Notes under the pieces: model-generated
Databases searched by the model: none
Told to the model about the DNA's origin: nothing
The model's input: the letters and a program-made list of their open reading frames with translations, nothing else
Shown: piece after piece, positions 15,244-24,500 of the stretch
How the letters are laid out: every line of letters starts with the position of its first letter
Numbering within the stretch: position 1 is the stretch's first letter
NCBI GenBank assembly: GCA_003163855.1
Contig: PLRJ01000182.1
Span: forward strand, 11,703-49,917
DNA from: Bryobacterales bacterium
GTDB lineage: Bacteria > Acidobacteriota > Terriglobia > Bryobacterales > Bryobacteraceae
Length of the DNA stretch: 38,215 nt
Direction of reading: 5' to 3'
Position numbers and translations under genes: made by a program

Positions 15244-16590
15244 ATGGCTCTTAACCAATTTGTAAGTAAACGGCCGCCTGCCAACAAGCGTAAGTTTGTC
15301 AGCGCCGCTGTGGAACGAAGGCTCAAAGAAGTCAAGGCGCACATCCGGGATGAGGAACTGGCGTGGATGTTCGAAAATTGCTTCCCGAACACGCTCGACA
15401 CTACCGTTCGGTTTCAAACCAAAGACGGCAAGCCCGACACGTTCGTAATCACCGGCGATATCGACGCCATGTGGCTGCGGGATTCATCGGCACAGGTATG
15501 GCCCTACCTTCCTTTGGCGCGCGAGGATGCTCCGCTGCGAAGAATGCTGGAAGGCTTGATCAGACGTCAAACGGAATGCATTCTGCTGGATGCTTACGCC
15601 AATGCCTTCATGCCCGATGATGTTTCCGATCCGCTCCCGTGGGCGAAAGACGACCTGACCGATAAAATTCCCGGGGTGGGTGAGCGTAAGTGGGAAATCG
15701 ACTCACTTTGCTATCCCATCCGGTTGGCCTTTGGCTATTGGAAAAACACGGGCGACACGGCGCCGTTCGACAACGATTTTTGGCAGGCGATGCGTACCGT
15801 GGTCGCCACGTTCAAGGCGCAACAACGGAAGAGTGGAAAAGGGCCTTACAGGTTTCAGCGCAAGTCGGAGAACCCGACTGAAAGCCAGTTTCTAAGCGGC
15901 TATGGCAATCCCACGCGTCCCGTGGGTTTAATCCACTCCATGTTCCGTCCCAGTGACGACGCCTGTTTGTACCCGTTGTTTGTGCCCGCCAATCTGTTCG
16001 CGGTAACCGCGTTAGGCTGGCTCGCCGAGATGGCGCGCGTCATCGGGAACCATAATGCCTTGTCTACCGAATGCCCGGCTCTTGCCGGCGAGATTTCTGA
16101 CGCCTTGAAAAAGTACGGCTGTACTGTCACCCCCCAGGGCGAAGTGTGGGCTTATGAAGTAGACGGCTATGGCAACCAGTTGTTTATGGATGACGCCAAT
16201 GCGCCGAGCCTTTTAAGCATGGCTTATCTGGGCTGCTGCAAAATCGACGATCCTCTCTACCTGCGAACGCGAGCGCGCGTCTGGAGTAGCGACAATCCTT
16301 ACTTTTTTAGTGGCCGTGCCGCCGACGGAATCGGAGGTCCGCACGAAGGCCTGAATATGATCTGGCCGATGTCGATCATGATGCTGGCTCTGACAAGTAC
16401 CAGCGACGGCGAAATCCAGCAGTGCCTGCACTGGCTGAAGCTTACCCACGCGGGCACCGGTTTTATGCACGAATCGTTCGATAAAGACGATCCCAGGCAC
16501 TTCACGCGCGAATGGTTTGCCTGGGCTAATTCGCTTTTTGGAGAATTGATGGTGAAACTTAGCGTGGAGCGTCCTGGCTTGCTGGGTTGA
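15244..16590 (+). CDS. glycoside hydrolase family 125, exo-alpha-1,6-mannosidase-like
   Basis: This 448-residue protein matches GH125 (formerly DUF1237), inverting exo-alpha-mannosidases with an (alpha/alpha)6 barrel. The hallmark stretch TGDIDAMWLRDSSAQVWPYL lies near residues 75-95. Further family segments are KWEIDSLCYPIRLA (about 150-163), MFRPSDDA, YGNQLFMDDANAPSLL (about 305-320) and GTGFMHESFDKDDP (about 410-423). No signal peptide is visible, so it should act in the cytoplasm, or outside only by another route. There is no clear ribosome-binding site before ATG 15244. It opens a block of glycan genes, and its likely substrate is an alpha-linked mannose oligosaccharide. The 199 bases after it contain a 12-base perfect palindrome, GGTCCTAGGACC (16612-16623), and no gene. 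Confidence 0.9.
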   Translation: MALNQFVSKRPPANKRKFVSAAVERRLKEVKAHIRDEELAWMFENCFPNTLDTTVRFQTKDGKPDTFVITGDIDAMWLRDSSAQVWPYLPLAREDAPLRRMLEGLIRRQTECILLDAYANAFMPDDVSDPLPWAKDDLTDKIPGVGERKWEIDSLCYPIRLAFGYWKNTGDTAPFDNDFWQAMRTVVATFKAQQRKSGKGPYRFQRKSENPTESQFLSGYGNPTRPVGLIHSMFRPSDDACLYPLFVPANLFAVTALGWLAEMARVIGNHNALSTECPALAGEISDALKKYGCTVTPQGEVWAYEVDGYGNQLFMDDANAPSLLSMAYLGCCKIDDPLYLRTRARVWSSDNPYFFSGRAADGIGGPHEGLNMIWPMSIMMLALTSTSDGEIQQCLHWLKLTHAGTGFMHESFDKDDPRHFTREWFAWANSLFGELMVKLSVERPGLLG

Positions 16591-16789
16591 GTCGCTCCCC
16601 GATCAACAAAAGGTCCTAGGACCGGAACGCAGCGCCGCGGCGCCAGTTCCATTGACACTGCCGGGCGCTGCTGCTAATCCTTGAAGAGATACAGTCTCCC
16701 TAAGAACTTATAAACAGTTATTTACCGGCCGTGACGTTTACGGAACGGGGCAATGTTCCACTCTATGGGCGCGACGTACAGGCATTGAG

Positions 16790-18973
16790 ATGGAAAGCAG
16801 CAAGCCCGCTAAGTCCCCATTCAGCGACAAAGTTGCGCGAGACGATGCGCCGCAACTGGCGCTGGTGCGGGCCAGTCTCTACAGCCTTCCTCCGGTTAAG
16901 CCGCCCTTCTTCTCCAACCTTTTTTCTGAGCTTACGGCCGCTCGCTGGATAGTGCTGGGGGCTATGTTGGCGGGTTTGGCAGCCGGCCTCGTGTATACGC
17001 TGCTGCAAACACCGCTATATGAATCGCATGCCGCGTTAGAGGTTCAGAGCGACAGCCAGGACCAGAGTGCAATCGACAGACCGTCGGGAAAGGGCACGGC
17101 ACCGAGAAGAGATGAGCCGGCGGATTCCAGCATCGAGGCGCAAGTTCGAATCCTCCAGAGCCGCAGCATGCTGGAACGAGTATTGAATCGCCTGACTGAC
17201 GCGCAAAGGCAAAAGCTGGTTGAACGCCCGCAGTTGGGGCGCGGGCAGGCAGACACGCTGGAGACCATCGAAAAACGGCTGGTAATTACCCCTTCCGCAA
17301 GAACGCACATCATCGACATCCGCTTCTTGTGCCCGAACGCACAGACCGGCGCCGACTTCCTGAATCTGCTGGCGCAGGAACTGTCCGACTACGCCTTGGA
17401 ACGTCAATGGAAGGCAGCCCAACGGTCCGGCGATTGGCTACAACCGCAGCTCGACGAAGTACGTAGCAAACTGGAGGCTTCGGAGAAGGCGCTGGACGAA
17501 TATGCGCGTGGAGGCGGATTGGCGCTGGCCGGAGACGGGTCCGAATTGGCCAGCGAGTGGATTACGGCGCGTAACGATCGCATCACCAAACAGGTCCTTT
17601 ACGAGCATTTGCGGACGGCACCCGCGAACAAAGCCGCGGAAATTAGCGGCGACGTCACCTTGAAGGCTTTGGAGCGCCAGGCCGAGACTCTGCAGAGCCA
17701 GATAGCTGCAGGCGCCGCAAACGCACCCATGGACGGAGAATCGAGCTCACCACGAGTGCAGTGGCGGGACTTGCAGCACACAATCGAACTCCGCGAAACC
17801 GCCCTGTTGGAACAGGCGCGGCAAGCCTATCAGGAAGCGGCGGCACAGGAGAGGACGCTGCGGGCACAGTTGGGTCCAAAGCGTGCGGCTGCCTTGGAAT
17901 CAGCGGCCCGGGTGGCTCCGGAAAAAACCGCTCGCTATGCCCTGTTGAAACAGGACGCAGCTGCTAACCGGCAGCTATACGACTCGCTGACTACGCGCAT
18001 TACCGAAGCTGGCATTGCCAGCAGCTTGAAAACACGGACCATTATGCTGTTGGATTCAGCCTACGCGGCCGATAAACCAATGACACCAAATGGCACACTG
18101 GATGCCGCCGCAGGTTTAGCCGCAGGTGCGCTGGGCGGGCTTCTCTTTGTGCTGCTGCGAAGGCTGTTTTCTCCCACCTTTTCGCAACCTGGCACCTTGA
18201 GCCGCGTGCTGAGTCTGCCCGAACTGGGATCGGTGCCTGAACCCGGGTCGCGTGCCGGGATGTCTGCTGCCCTTGGCCAGACAGCCACAGGCGCGGTACC
18301 ATTCAGCACGAGCGACGAGAGCGCGCAAAGCGAGTCTTATCGAGCCATACGCTCGTCTTTGCTCTACCAGACGGGAGACAGCGTCTTGCGCTGCCTGGTC
18401 TTTACCAGCGCCACTGCGGGCGAAGGCAAAACAACGGTTGCCAGCAATCTGAGTATGTCGCTGGCAGCTACGAACCGGCGCGTTCTCCTGGTGGACGGTG
18501 ACATGCGGCGGCCCAAATTGCATAAGATATTCGGCGTGTCGCCCGGCCCTGGACTTTCCGATCTGCTGCGGCGCGACCGGCTGCTGGGTACAGCCGGCAA
18601 TGCTCAGTTCATCCTCGAGACGGCGATACCAAATCTCTATCTTCTGCCTTGCGGCACGGCCGGTGGAGATGCGCCCGAGTTACTGGCGGGCGACCGCTTG
18701 CCGCAGCTATTACGAGAGATGCGCAAGAACTTCGATCTTGTGATGATCGACACTCCTCCGGTTCTGCCTTGCGCCGACGCTCGAAGCTTCGCCAAGGCAG
18801 CAGATGGTGTAATTCTGGTTGTGCGCGCCAATGAAACCGACCGGCGCGAAGCCGGAGTGGCGCGCGATACGCTGTTGCAAGATGGTTCACCGGTTATTGG
18901 TACGGTCCTGACGGGTTTCCAGGCGCGCCGCGGGGCTTACGGTTACAACGGCTACTCCGCTCTTCCTAAATGA
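16790..18973 (+). CDS. Wzc-like polysaccharide co-polymerase with tyrosine autokinase domain
   Basis: The 727-residue protein combines a Wzz-type chain-length domain with a bacterial tyrosine kinase. One transmembrane helix lies at about residues 50-70 and a second at about 440-462, with a coiled periplasmic region between them. The cytoplasmic kinase has Walker A TSATAGEGKTT (near 540), Walker A' VLLVDGDMRRP (near 567) and Walker B LVMIDTPPV (near 650). The C-terminus has a short tyrosine cluster, AYGYNGYSALPK, smaller than the usual run of five or more. Such proteins control polymerisation and export of capsule or exopolysaccharide at the inner membrane. The gene precedes the methyltransferase and glycosyltransferase genes on the same strand, fitting one export or assembly pathway; no Wza or polymerase gene is in the window. 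Confidence 0.92.
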   Translation: MESSKPAKSPFSDKVARDDAPQLALVRASLYSLPPVKPPFFSNLFSELTAARWIVLGAMLAGLAAGLVYTLLQTPLYESHAALEVQSDSQDQSAIDRPSGKGTAPRRDEPADSSIEAQVRILQSRSMLERVLNRLTDAQRQKLVERPQLGRGQADTLETIEKRLVITPSARTHIIDIRFLCPNAQTGADFLNLLAQELSDYALERQWKAAQRSGDWLQPQLDEVRSKLEASEKALDEYARGGGLALAGDGSELASEWITARNDRITKQVLYEHLRTAPANKAAEISGDVTLKALERQAETLQSQIAAGAANAPMDGESSSPRVQWRDLQHTIELRETALLEQARQAYQEAAAQERTLRAQLGPKRAAALESAARVAPEKTARYALLKQDAAANRQLYDSLTTRITEAGIASSLKTRTIMLLDSAYAADKPMTPNGTLDAAAGLAAGALGGLLFVLLRRLFSPTFSQPGTLSRVLSLPELGSVPEPGSRAGMSAALGQTATGAVPFSTSDESAQSESYRAIRSSLLYQTGDSVLRCLVFTSATAGEGKTTVASNLSMSLAATNRRVLLVDGDMRRPKLHKIFGVSPGPGLSDLLRRDRLLGTAGNAQFILETAIPNLYLLPCGTAGGDAPELLAGDRLPQLLREMRKNFDLVMIDTPPVLPCADARSFAKAADGVILVVRANETDRREAGVARDTLLQDGSPVIGTVLTGFQARRGAYGYNGYSALPK

Positions 18974-19034
18974 AAAGCCGGCTTCTGGCTGTTTTTCATA
19001 GACCTCGTGTTAGGTTTAGTTCTAAATACGAGCA

Positions 19035-20753
19035 ATGATCAACGTTGAACAGCCGTCCGTTACTTTTAGACCGGCCGCTTTCCTGGGGGGAAAGCCGGGG
19101 TCGAGGGCGGGACATCTTCCATTCGAGTACGATCTGGTAGCTGCGCTAAAGCCTGCCTTGATCGTCGAGCTGGGCGTATATTTCGGCGACACCTACTTTG
19201 GCTTGTGTCAGGCGGTGGCGGAAAATAATATCTCGTGCAGTTGTTACGCGGTCGACACCTGGCTGGGTGACGCTGAGACCGGGCTATATGACAAGAGCGT
19301 TTACAATGCCGTTGAAAAGTACAACGACAAGCGCTATCGGTCCTTTTCCTACCTGGTGCGCAAGACATTTGAAGAAGCGCTGCCTGAATTTTCGGACGAA
19401 AGTATTGAACTGCTGCATATCGACGGTTTACACACCTATGAAGCCAGCAAGACCGATTTTGAAACGTGGCTTCCCAAAGTAAAGCCCGGCGGGGTAGTGT
19501 TGTTAAGCGACGTATGCCTGCGCGGCAGCGGCTTCGGCACCTGGAAGTTCTGGGAAGAACTCCAATTGAACTACCAGACGTTCGTTTTTCGCAACAATAA
19601 TGGCTTAGGCGTATTAAAGAAGCCCGGCGGAGGTGAGACCAGCGCTCCCTTTCTGCGTGAGCTACTGTCGGCCTCCAATACCGAGCAGGAACGCATCCGG
19701 CGCTACTACGTGCTGTGTGGCGAACGGCTCGATTTCGCCGAGAAGGCCGGGGCAAGCAATGCCGCCGAAAGCAGGCATTCCGTCTTTGAAGTTTATACGT
19801 CGCGTGGCGGCAAGTACGAAACCAACGACGATCTCCGGACGATTCTTGAGCCCGGGAATTGGACCAATGTATCGCTGCGCTTTCCAAACGGCACGGGTGA
19901 TGGACCTGTGCGTATCAGTCCTGCTAACCGGACCGCCGTGGTAGAGATCGCAAACATAGCGCTGCGCAAGCCGGATGGACAACTAGCCTGGTCGTGGACG
20001 CCGAAAGACCCAATGGACGGACTCGACGTCAAAGGCACGGCAGCGGTTCTGCCCAGGGGCGAATTCCTGAATGTCCTTATTTATGGAAGCGATGCTGAGA
20101 TTTATCTGCCTGTACTCAGCGCCGCCACTACCAACAGCGGCGTTCAGTTGGAGATGCGTGTGCGTGTCGATCCCGATCTTTCTGCCGTCAGGGAGTTGAC
20201 CAAAAGCTGGACAGCGTTAAGAATTGAGAAGCTGGAAAGCGAGAGAAAGAAGCAGCAGGAAATAAGCCAGCTAGAACATCGTTTAGCGCAAGCCAAGTTG
20301 GGATTTGAAGCGGACGCCGCCAAACACAAAGACGACATTGGGAAGCAGATTCGCGATCTGACAGAAGACGCGGAACGCCGCCTGACCGCAATGCGCGACG
20401 AATTTGAACACGAAAAGGTACAGATGGCGCTTGCGTTTGAGGAAGAGCGCAAACACCATCAGGCGGTTTTGGCCGAAAAGGAACGGCTGACGGCCTTGCA
20501 CCCCATGCTGGCACAGGAGGCATCGATAGCACGCGGCAATGTGGAAGAACTGCAAAGTGAGATTGAACGTTTGACGACCCTGCAAACGCAGTTGGAGCTG
20601 GATCTGGTAGACCTGCGTAAACTGAACGCCAGAATGGCGGCCGCGCTGGACCAGGAGCGGCAAGCCCGTTCCACCATGGAAGAATCAAGTTCCTGGCAAT
20701 TGACAAAACCTCTGCGTGCGGTCACCGACATCTTTGGACAAAGAAGAAGATGA
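19035..20753 (+). CDS. class I methyltransferase with beta domain and long coiled-coil tail
   Basis: The 572-residue protein has three parts. Residues about 20-215 form a SAM-dependent methyltransferase of the Methyltransf_24 kind, with VELGVYFGDT (44-53), YAVDTW, LLHIDGLHTYEA and a KPGGVVLLSDV strand. Residues about 250-380 look like a beta-sandwich with no close match that I know. From about 395 to 555 the sequence is rich in Glu, Lys, Gln and Leu in heptad style (for example KLESERKKQQEISQLEHRL), a long coiled coil. The end, SSWQLTKPLRAVTDIF, matches the short tail often found on proteins of glycan clusters. Together this suggests a methyltransferase acting on a lipid-linked or growing glycan. 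It lies between the Wzc-like gene and the GT2 gene, and all three probably share a transcript. Confidence 0.85.
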   Translation: MINVEQPSVTFRPAAFLGGKPGSRAGHLPFEYDLVAALKPALIVELGVYFGDTYFGLCQAVAENNISCSCYAVDTWLGDAETGLYDKSVYNAVEKYNDKRYRSFSYLVRKTFEEALPEFSDESIELLHIDGLHTYEASKTDFETWLPKVKPGGVVLLSDVCLRGSGFGTWKFWEELQLNYQTFVFRNNNGLGVLKKPGGGETSAPFLRELLSASNTEQERIRRYYVLCGERLDFAEKAGASNAAESRHSVFEVYTSRGGKYETNDDLRTILEPGNWTNVSLRFPNGTGDGPVRISPANRTAVVEIANIALRKPDGQLAWSWTPKDPMDGLDVKGTAAVLPRGEFLNVLIYGSDAEIYLPVLSAATTNSGVQLEMRVRVDPDLSAVRELTKSWTALRIEKLESERKKQQEISQLEHRLAQAKLGFEADAAKHKDDIGKQIRDLTEDAERRLTAMRDEFEHEKVQMALAFEEERKHHQAVLAEKERLTALHPMLAQEASIARGNVEELQSEIERLTTLQTQLELDLVDLRKLNARMAAALDQERQARSTMEESSSWQLTKPLRAVTDIFGQRRR

Positions 20754-20775
20754 CAAAGCAGGTATTCTTAAATAG

Positions 20776-21564
20776 ATGAAGCCAAAGGTAATTGTGGTGA
20801 TGCCCGCGTACAATGCTGCCCGTACGCTGCGCATGACCTATGAACAGCTTCCGAAAGAGTATCTCCATTCGGTAATTCTGGTGGACGATGGCTCAACGGA
20901 CGACACCATTGAAATTGCACGTCGTTTAAACCTTGAGGTCTTCATTCATACCCGCAACTTCGGTTACGGCGCCAATCAGAAAACCTGCTATGCCGAAGCC
21001 TTGAAGGCTGGAGCCGACATTGTTGTGATGGTGCACCCGGATTATCAGTACGATCCGACGCTGCTACCCGAAATCATTCAGCCAATTTTGGACGGCAAGG
21101 CTGACCTGGTTCTCGGCTCGCGTTTGCAAAAAGGATCGGCGTTGAAGCAAGGGATGCCATGGTGGAAATTCTATGCCAATCGTTTCCTGACCTGGGTGGA
21201 GAACGTCTGCTTTGGCTTGAACCACTCCGAATACCATACCGGCTACCGCGCATTCAGCCGGCCGCTGCTGGAGGCGGTGAACTTCGGTATGAACTCAGAC
21301 GGCTTCATATTCGATCAGGAGATTGTGGCGCAGACCGTGGCTTGCAGATTCAGAATTGATGAGATTGCTGTGCCAGTCCGTTATTTCAAGGAAGCTTCGT
21401 CTATCAGTCTTTTTAACAGCACCATCTATGGATTGAAGATTCTGTGGCTGCTGGGCAAGTACATGCTGCATAAGACCGGCATTCATCGCACGCGACAGTT
21501 TGAAAGCCTTCACCTGCGCTATACCACCGCCGCCAATGCAGCGGGCGCCAGCAGCAGGGCGTAG
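20776..21564 (+). CDS. family 2 glycosyltransferase (dolichyl-phosphate-mannose-synthase-like)
   Basis: This 262-residue protein is a GT-A fold, family 2 glycosyltransferase. The nucleotide-sugar site shows VVMPAYNAARTL (7-18) and VDDGSTDDT (36-44). The metal-binding acidic motif is replaced by MVHPDYQYDP (around 86-95), and LVLGSRL and GYRAFSR follow as in polyprenyl-phosphate glycosyl transferases. The C-terminus has only a weak hydrophobic stretch and no clear transmembrane pair, so it is probably a membrane-associated enzyme that transfers a sugar to a lipid carrier or growing chain. It starts 22 bases after the methyltransferase gene. Its stop is 5 bases from the stop of the convergent TamB-like gene. 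Confidence 0.92.
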   Translation: MKPKVIVVMPAYNAARTLRMTYEQLPKEYLHSVILVDDGSTDDTIEIARRLNLEVFIHTRNFGYGANQKTCYAEALKAGADIVVMVHPDYQYDPTLLPEIIQPILDGKADLVLGSRLQKGSALKQGMPWWKFYANRFLTWVENVCFGLNHSEYHTGYRAFSRPLLEAVNFGMNSDGFIFDQEIVAQTVACRFRIDEIAVPVRYFKEASSISLFNSTIYGLKILWLLGKYMLHKTGIHRTRQFESLHLRYTTAANAAGASSRA

Positions 21565-21569
21565 GCCCG

Positions 21570-24500
21570 CTATCTTACCTGGAATTTGTAAAACAATTCG
21601 ACGCTGACGTTGCCATTGTAGTCTCGTAAGGCCACGGCGGATACGTTAGAACTCAGATCTAATTGAACGCGGATAATCTCGGAATTGGTCTGTGTCACGT
21701 CTGTGATGTAAGTAAATGTGAGATTGTTGGTGATCTTCTGCTGCAGAGTCACGCGCGCGCTGGGCTGCCCGTTGCTGCCTGAGAACGAAGGATCAATCTT
21801 GAACTGGCTGAGCCCAAATACACGCTGCACACGGCTGGCCAGCGGATTCGCGACCGCTTGGCCCAACACCGCGGACTCTCCCATTTGGCCCAATGACTGT
21901 TGCGCAGGAGCAGGTTGATGCGCGGCAATCGTAGGATCCGACGGAGTTGTGTTAGTGGCCAGCAACTGAACAATCTGTTCGAAGCTTAGCGGCGGATCAG
22001 ACCGATAGTTTAGCTTTAGATCGTTCACCGGCCCGGTTACTCCCAGCGTTACATCGACACCCTGGGCAATCGTCTCCAACGAGAAATCGACTACCGGCTG
22101 AATATCATTCGGGTTGTAGAAGCTAATGGTGCCGGTGTTCACTGTATAGCTATTCCCGAAAAACTCCAGTTGTCCATTGGTGATGTTAAGGCGGCCCAAC
22201 ACCCCAGGATTAGCAGCCGTTCCGCGAATGGTGATGCTGGAGGTGATATCGAGTTTGTCTGTGTAGGTGCTAACCACCCGCAGATCAGGGGCAGTGATAA
22301 TGCGAATATCCAGCCGCATACCTGCCAGCAGGGGCGATGGAGCAGTAGGCGTTGAAGGAGGGGCGGAAGCGCTGCTGAGTAGAGATCCTACATCACTAGA
22401 GGAGGTGTAAGCGATGCGATGAATGGTAACGGCGCCGTTCAGAAGCGACCGGTGCGAATTTCCGATAAGGCTTATGGCGGCACTGGAAGTGATGCTGGCG
22501 CCAGAGTAGCGCGTGCGCACGTTGGCTGCTTTCAGATTCAAGTTGTAAACCAAGGCTGCTGTATTAAAGCCCACAAAGCCCGAGACATTGACTTTACCGC
22601 CCCCGCTTTCACCGGTGAGGTTCTGAATGCTGGCGCTGGTTCCATTTAGCAGAATCACTCCATTGCCATTCGAGAGCCCATTGGGAGCAGCGGCGTAATT
22701 CACATTGGCGTTTTTCAACTCAACCCTTCCATTAACCAGTGGTTGAGAGACGCTGCCTCGCAGCGTGGCATCTACCAGGACGGCGCCGGAGGAGTAGAAG
22801 TCGCGATCCAGGTCCTGCAGAATTCCAAGATCAGCATTGGCTTTCAGCGTCAGGCCAAGCGGGCTGTTACCGTCTTTAAGGTTGAGTGAGCCCGCAGCGG
22901 CGAGCGATGTCTTAGGCCCTTCTATCTTGAATTGCTCCACCTTTACAACGGAATGGTCGAGCGAGACCAGTAGAGGCCCCTCATTCTGGAAGGCTACCGC
23001 CCGCAGCGAAGGGGCGCCTGTGGCGTTGTTTCTAGGATTTGTGTGAACGTCAAGGTGACTGACCTCCAGACGTCCTGTGAGAGCGTCGGTATCGAGAACT
23101 GGTCCATTAACCGAGACGCTGCCTTCAACCAAGGCGTCGTAGGCGGGAGCTGTCGGATTATCGGAGGGAATGAACGGCGCTATGTTGGAGTAGCGGATGT
23201 TTGCGAACGTCAAACTGGCTTGCGTATTGTAGGCACCCGTCAGCTGCGCTTGGCCTGAGCCGTGGATTTGACTCTGCGCAAGATCGGAATCGAGCTTAAA
23301 GTTGAGTCTGGATTGAGTTGTCTGGGCGGTAAAAGTCAGCTTCCCAAGATCGTGATTATTCAATCGGAGGCCGCCGGCTGTGGCATTGGCGTTGATATTA
23401 GAAAACAGAACCTGGGGCTTGCCCGCCTGTTCTTTGACGCTGGCAGCAAGATCGGCGGCAAGTTGTATCGTGCCAGCCGCACCAAGCCTTTCTTGCTGAA
23501 CGTGCTCGATTTTCGCCAGGTTGACGTTGCCGCTCTTTACGCGAAGTTGAAGTTGGCCGCTGTCATAATTTCCGGCAGGATGGGCATAGCTTCCCGTGAC
23601 GCTGAGCGACCCGGCAGGAACATCAACATCGAGAGCCGACAGGTCAACCATGGTGTCGGTATAGTGAAGCCGGGCATGCACCTGATTGACCGGCTCCTGA
23701 TATAGGTTTGCTTTGGCGAGTGTAAAGTCAAGGTTGGCGTCCGGAGCATTAATCGTACCGTTGACGCTTGCGTCGGCGCTAAGCTGGCCTTTCGCCGGCA
23801 CACTAGTCTGACCAGTGATCTGCAAAACTTTTTCGATATCCAGGTCCCTGATTGTAGCTGTGGCTTGCGTAGGATAATTTTTCGAGAGCGCCGTATGTCC
23901 ATCCACCGTGACATCCGATCCGGCAAAATTCGAGCGCACGTTGTAGTTCACTTGGCCATTCGTCGTGTGCGCACTCGCCTTTAAACTACCGGCGTCCTGA
24001 TTCCGAATGCGAAGCCTTTGCGCATTCAAATCGGCGAGCACGCTTCGGAGGTTGAACTCTGTTTCTGTGCCGTTCTTCGACAAATCGGCAACGGCATCGG
24101 CAGTCAATCCAATGCTTCCGCCCACACCTGGGCTTCTATCTTGCAGCGCCTTGAAGTTGGCTAATTCAATGTTGTTGGTGCGAACATGAACGTCGGCGTG
24201 ACCGACGCTGAAGCTGTCGGCAGGGTGGCGGAACGTGCCGTAAGCATTGATCTTTCCTTGCGCGGCATCCAACTCCAGGCTGCTCAGCGTAATCAATTGA
24301 TCAGTCAAACTAACGTTTGCCACCAGGTGGTCAAACGGCTGGTCATAAGCAACTCCGTTGCTTATCTGAACGGCAGCATTACCAAGCGGATCGCCATACG
24401 TTCCGTTGATGTGCACGTCTGCGTTGACTTGACCTGACGCCGGAGCCTTTTCACCAGCCAGGCTCAAAAGATCCGCAAGGTCTCCATTGTGCAAGGTCAG

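Noticed and set aside
16612..16623. Perfect 12-base palindrome GGTCCTAGGACC after the GH125 gene
   Set aside because: It may be an operator or a chance site; no T-run follows and there is no second copy, so no function is claimed.
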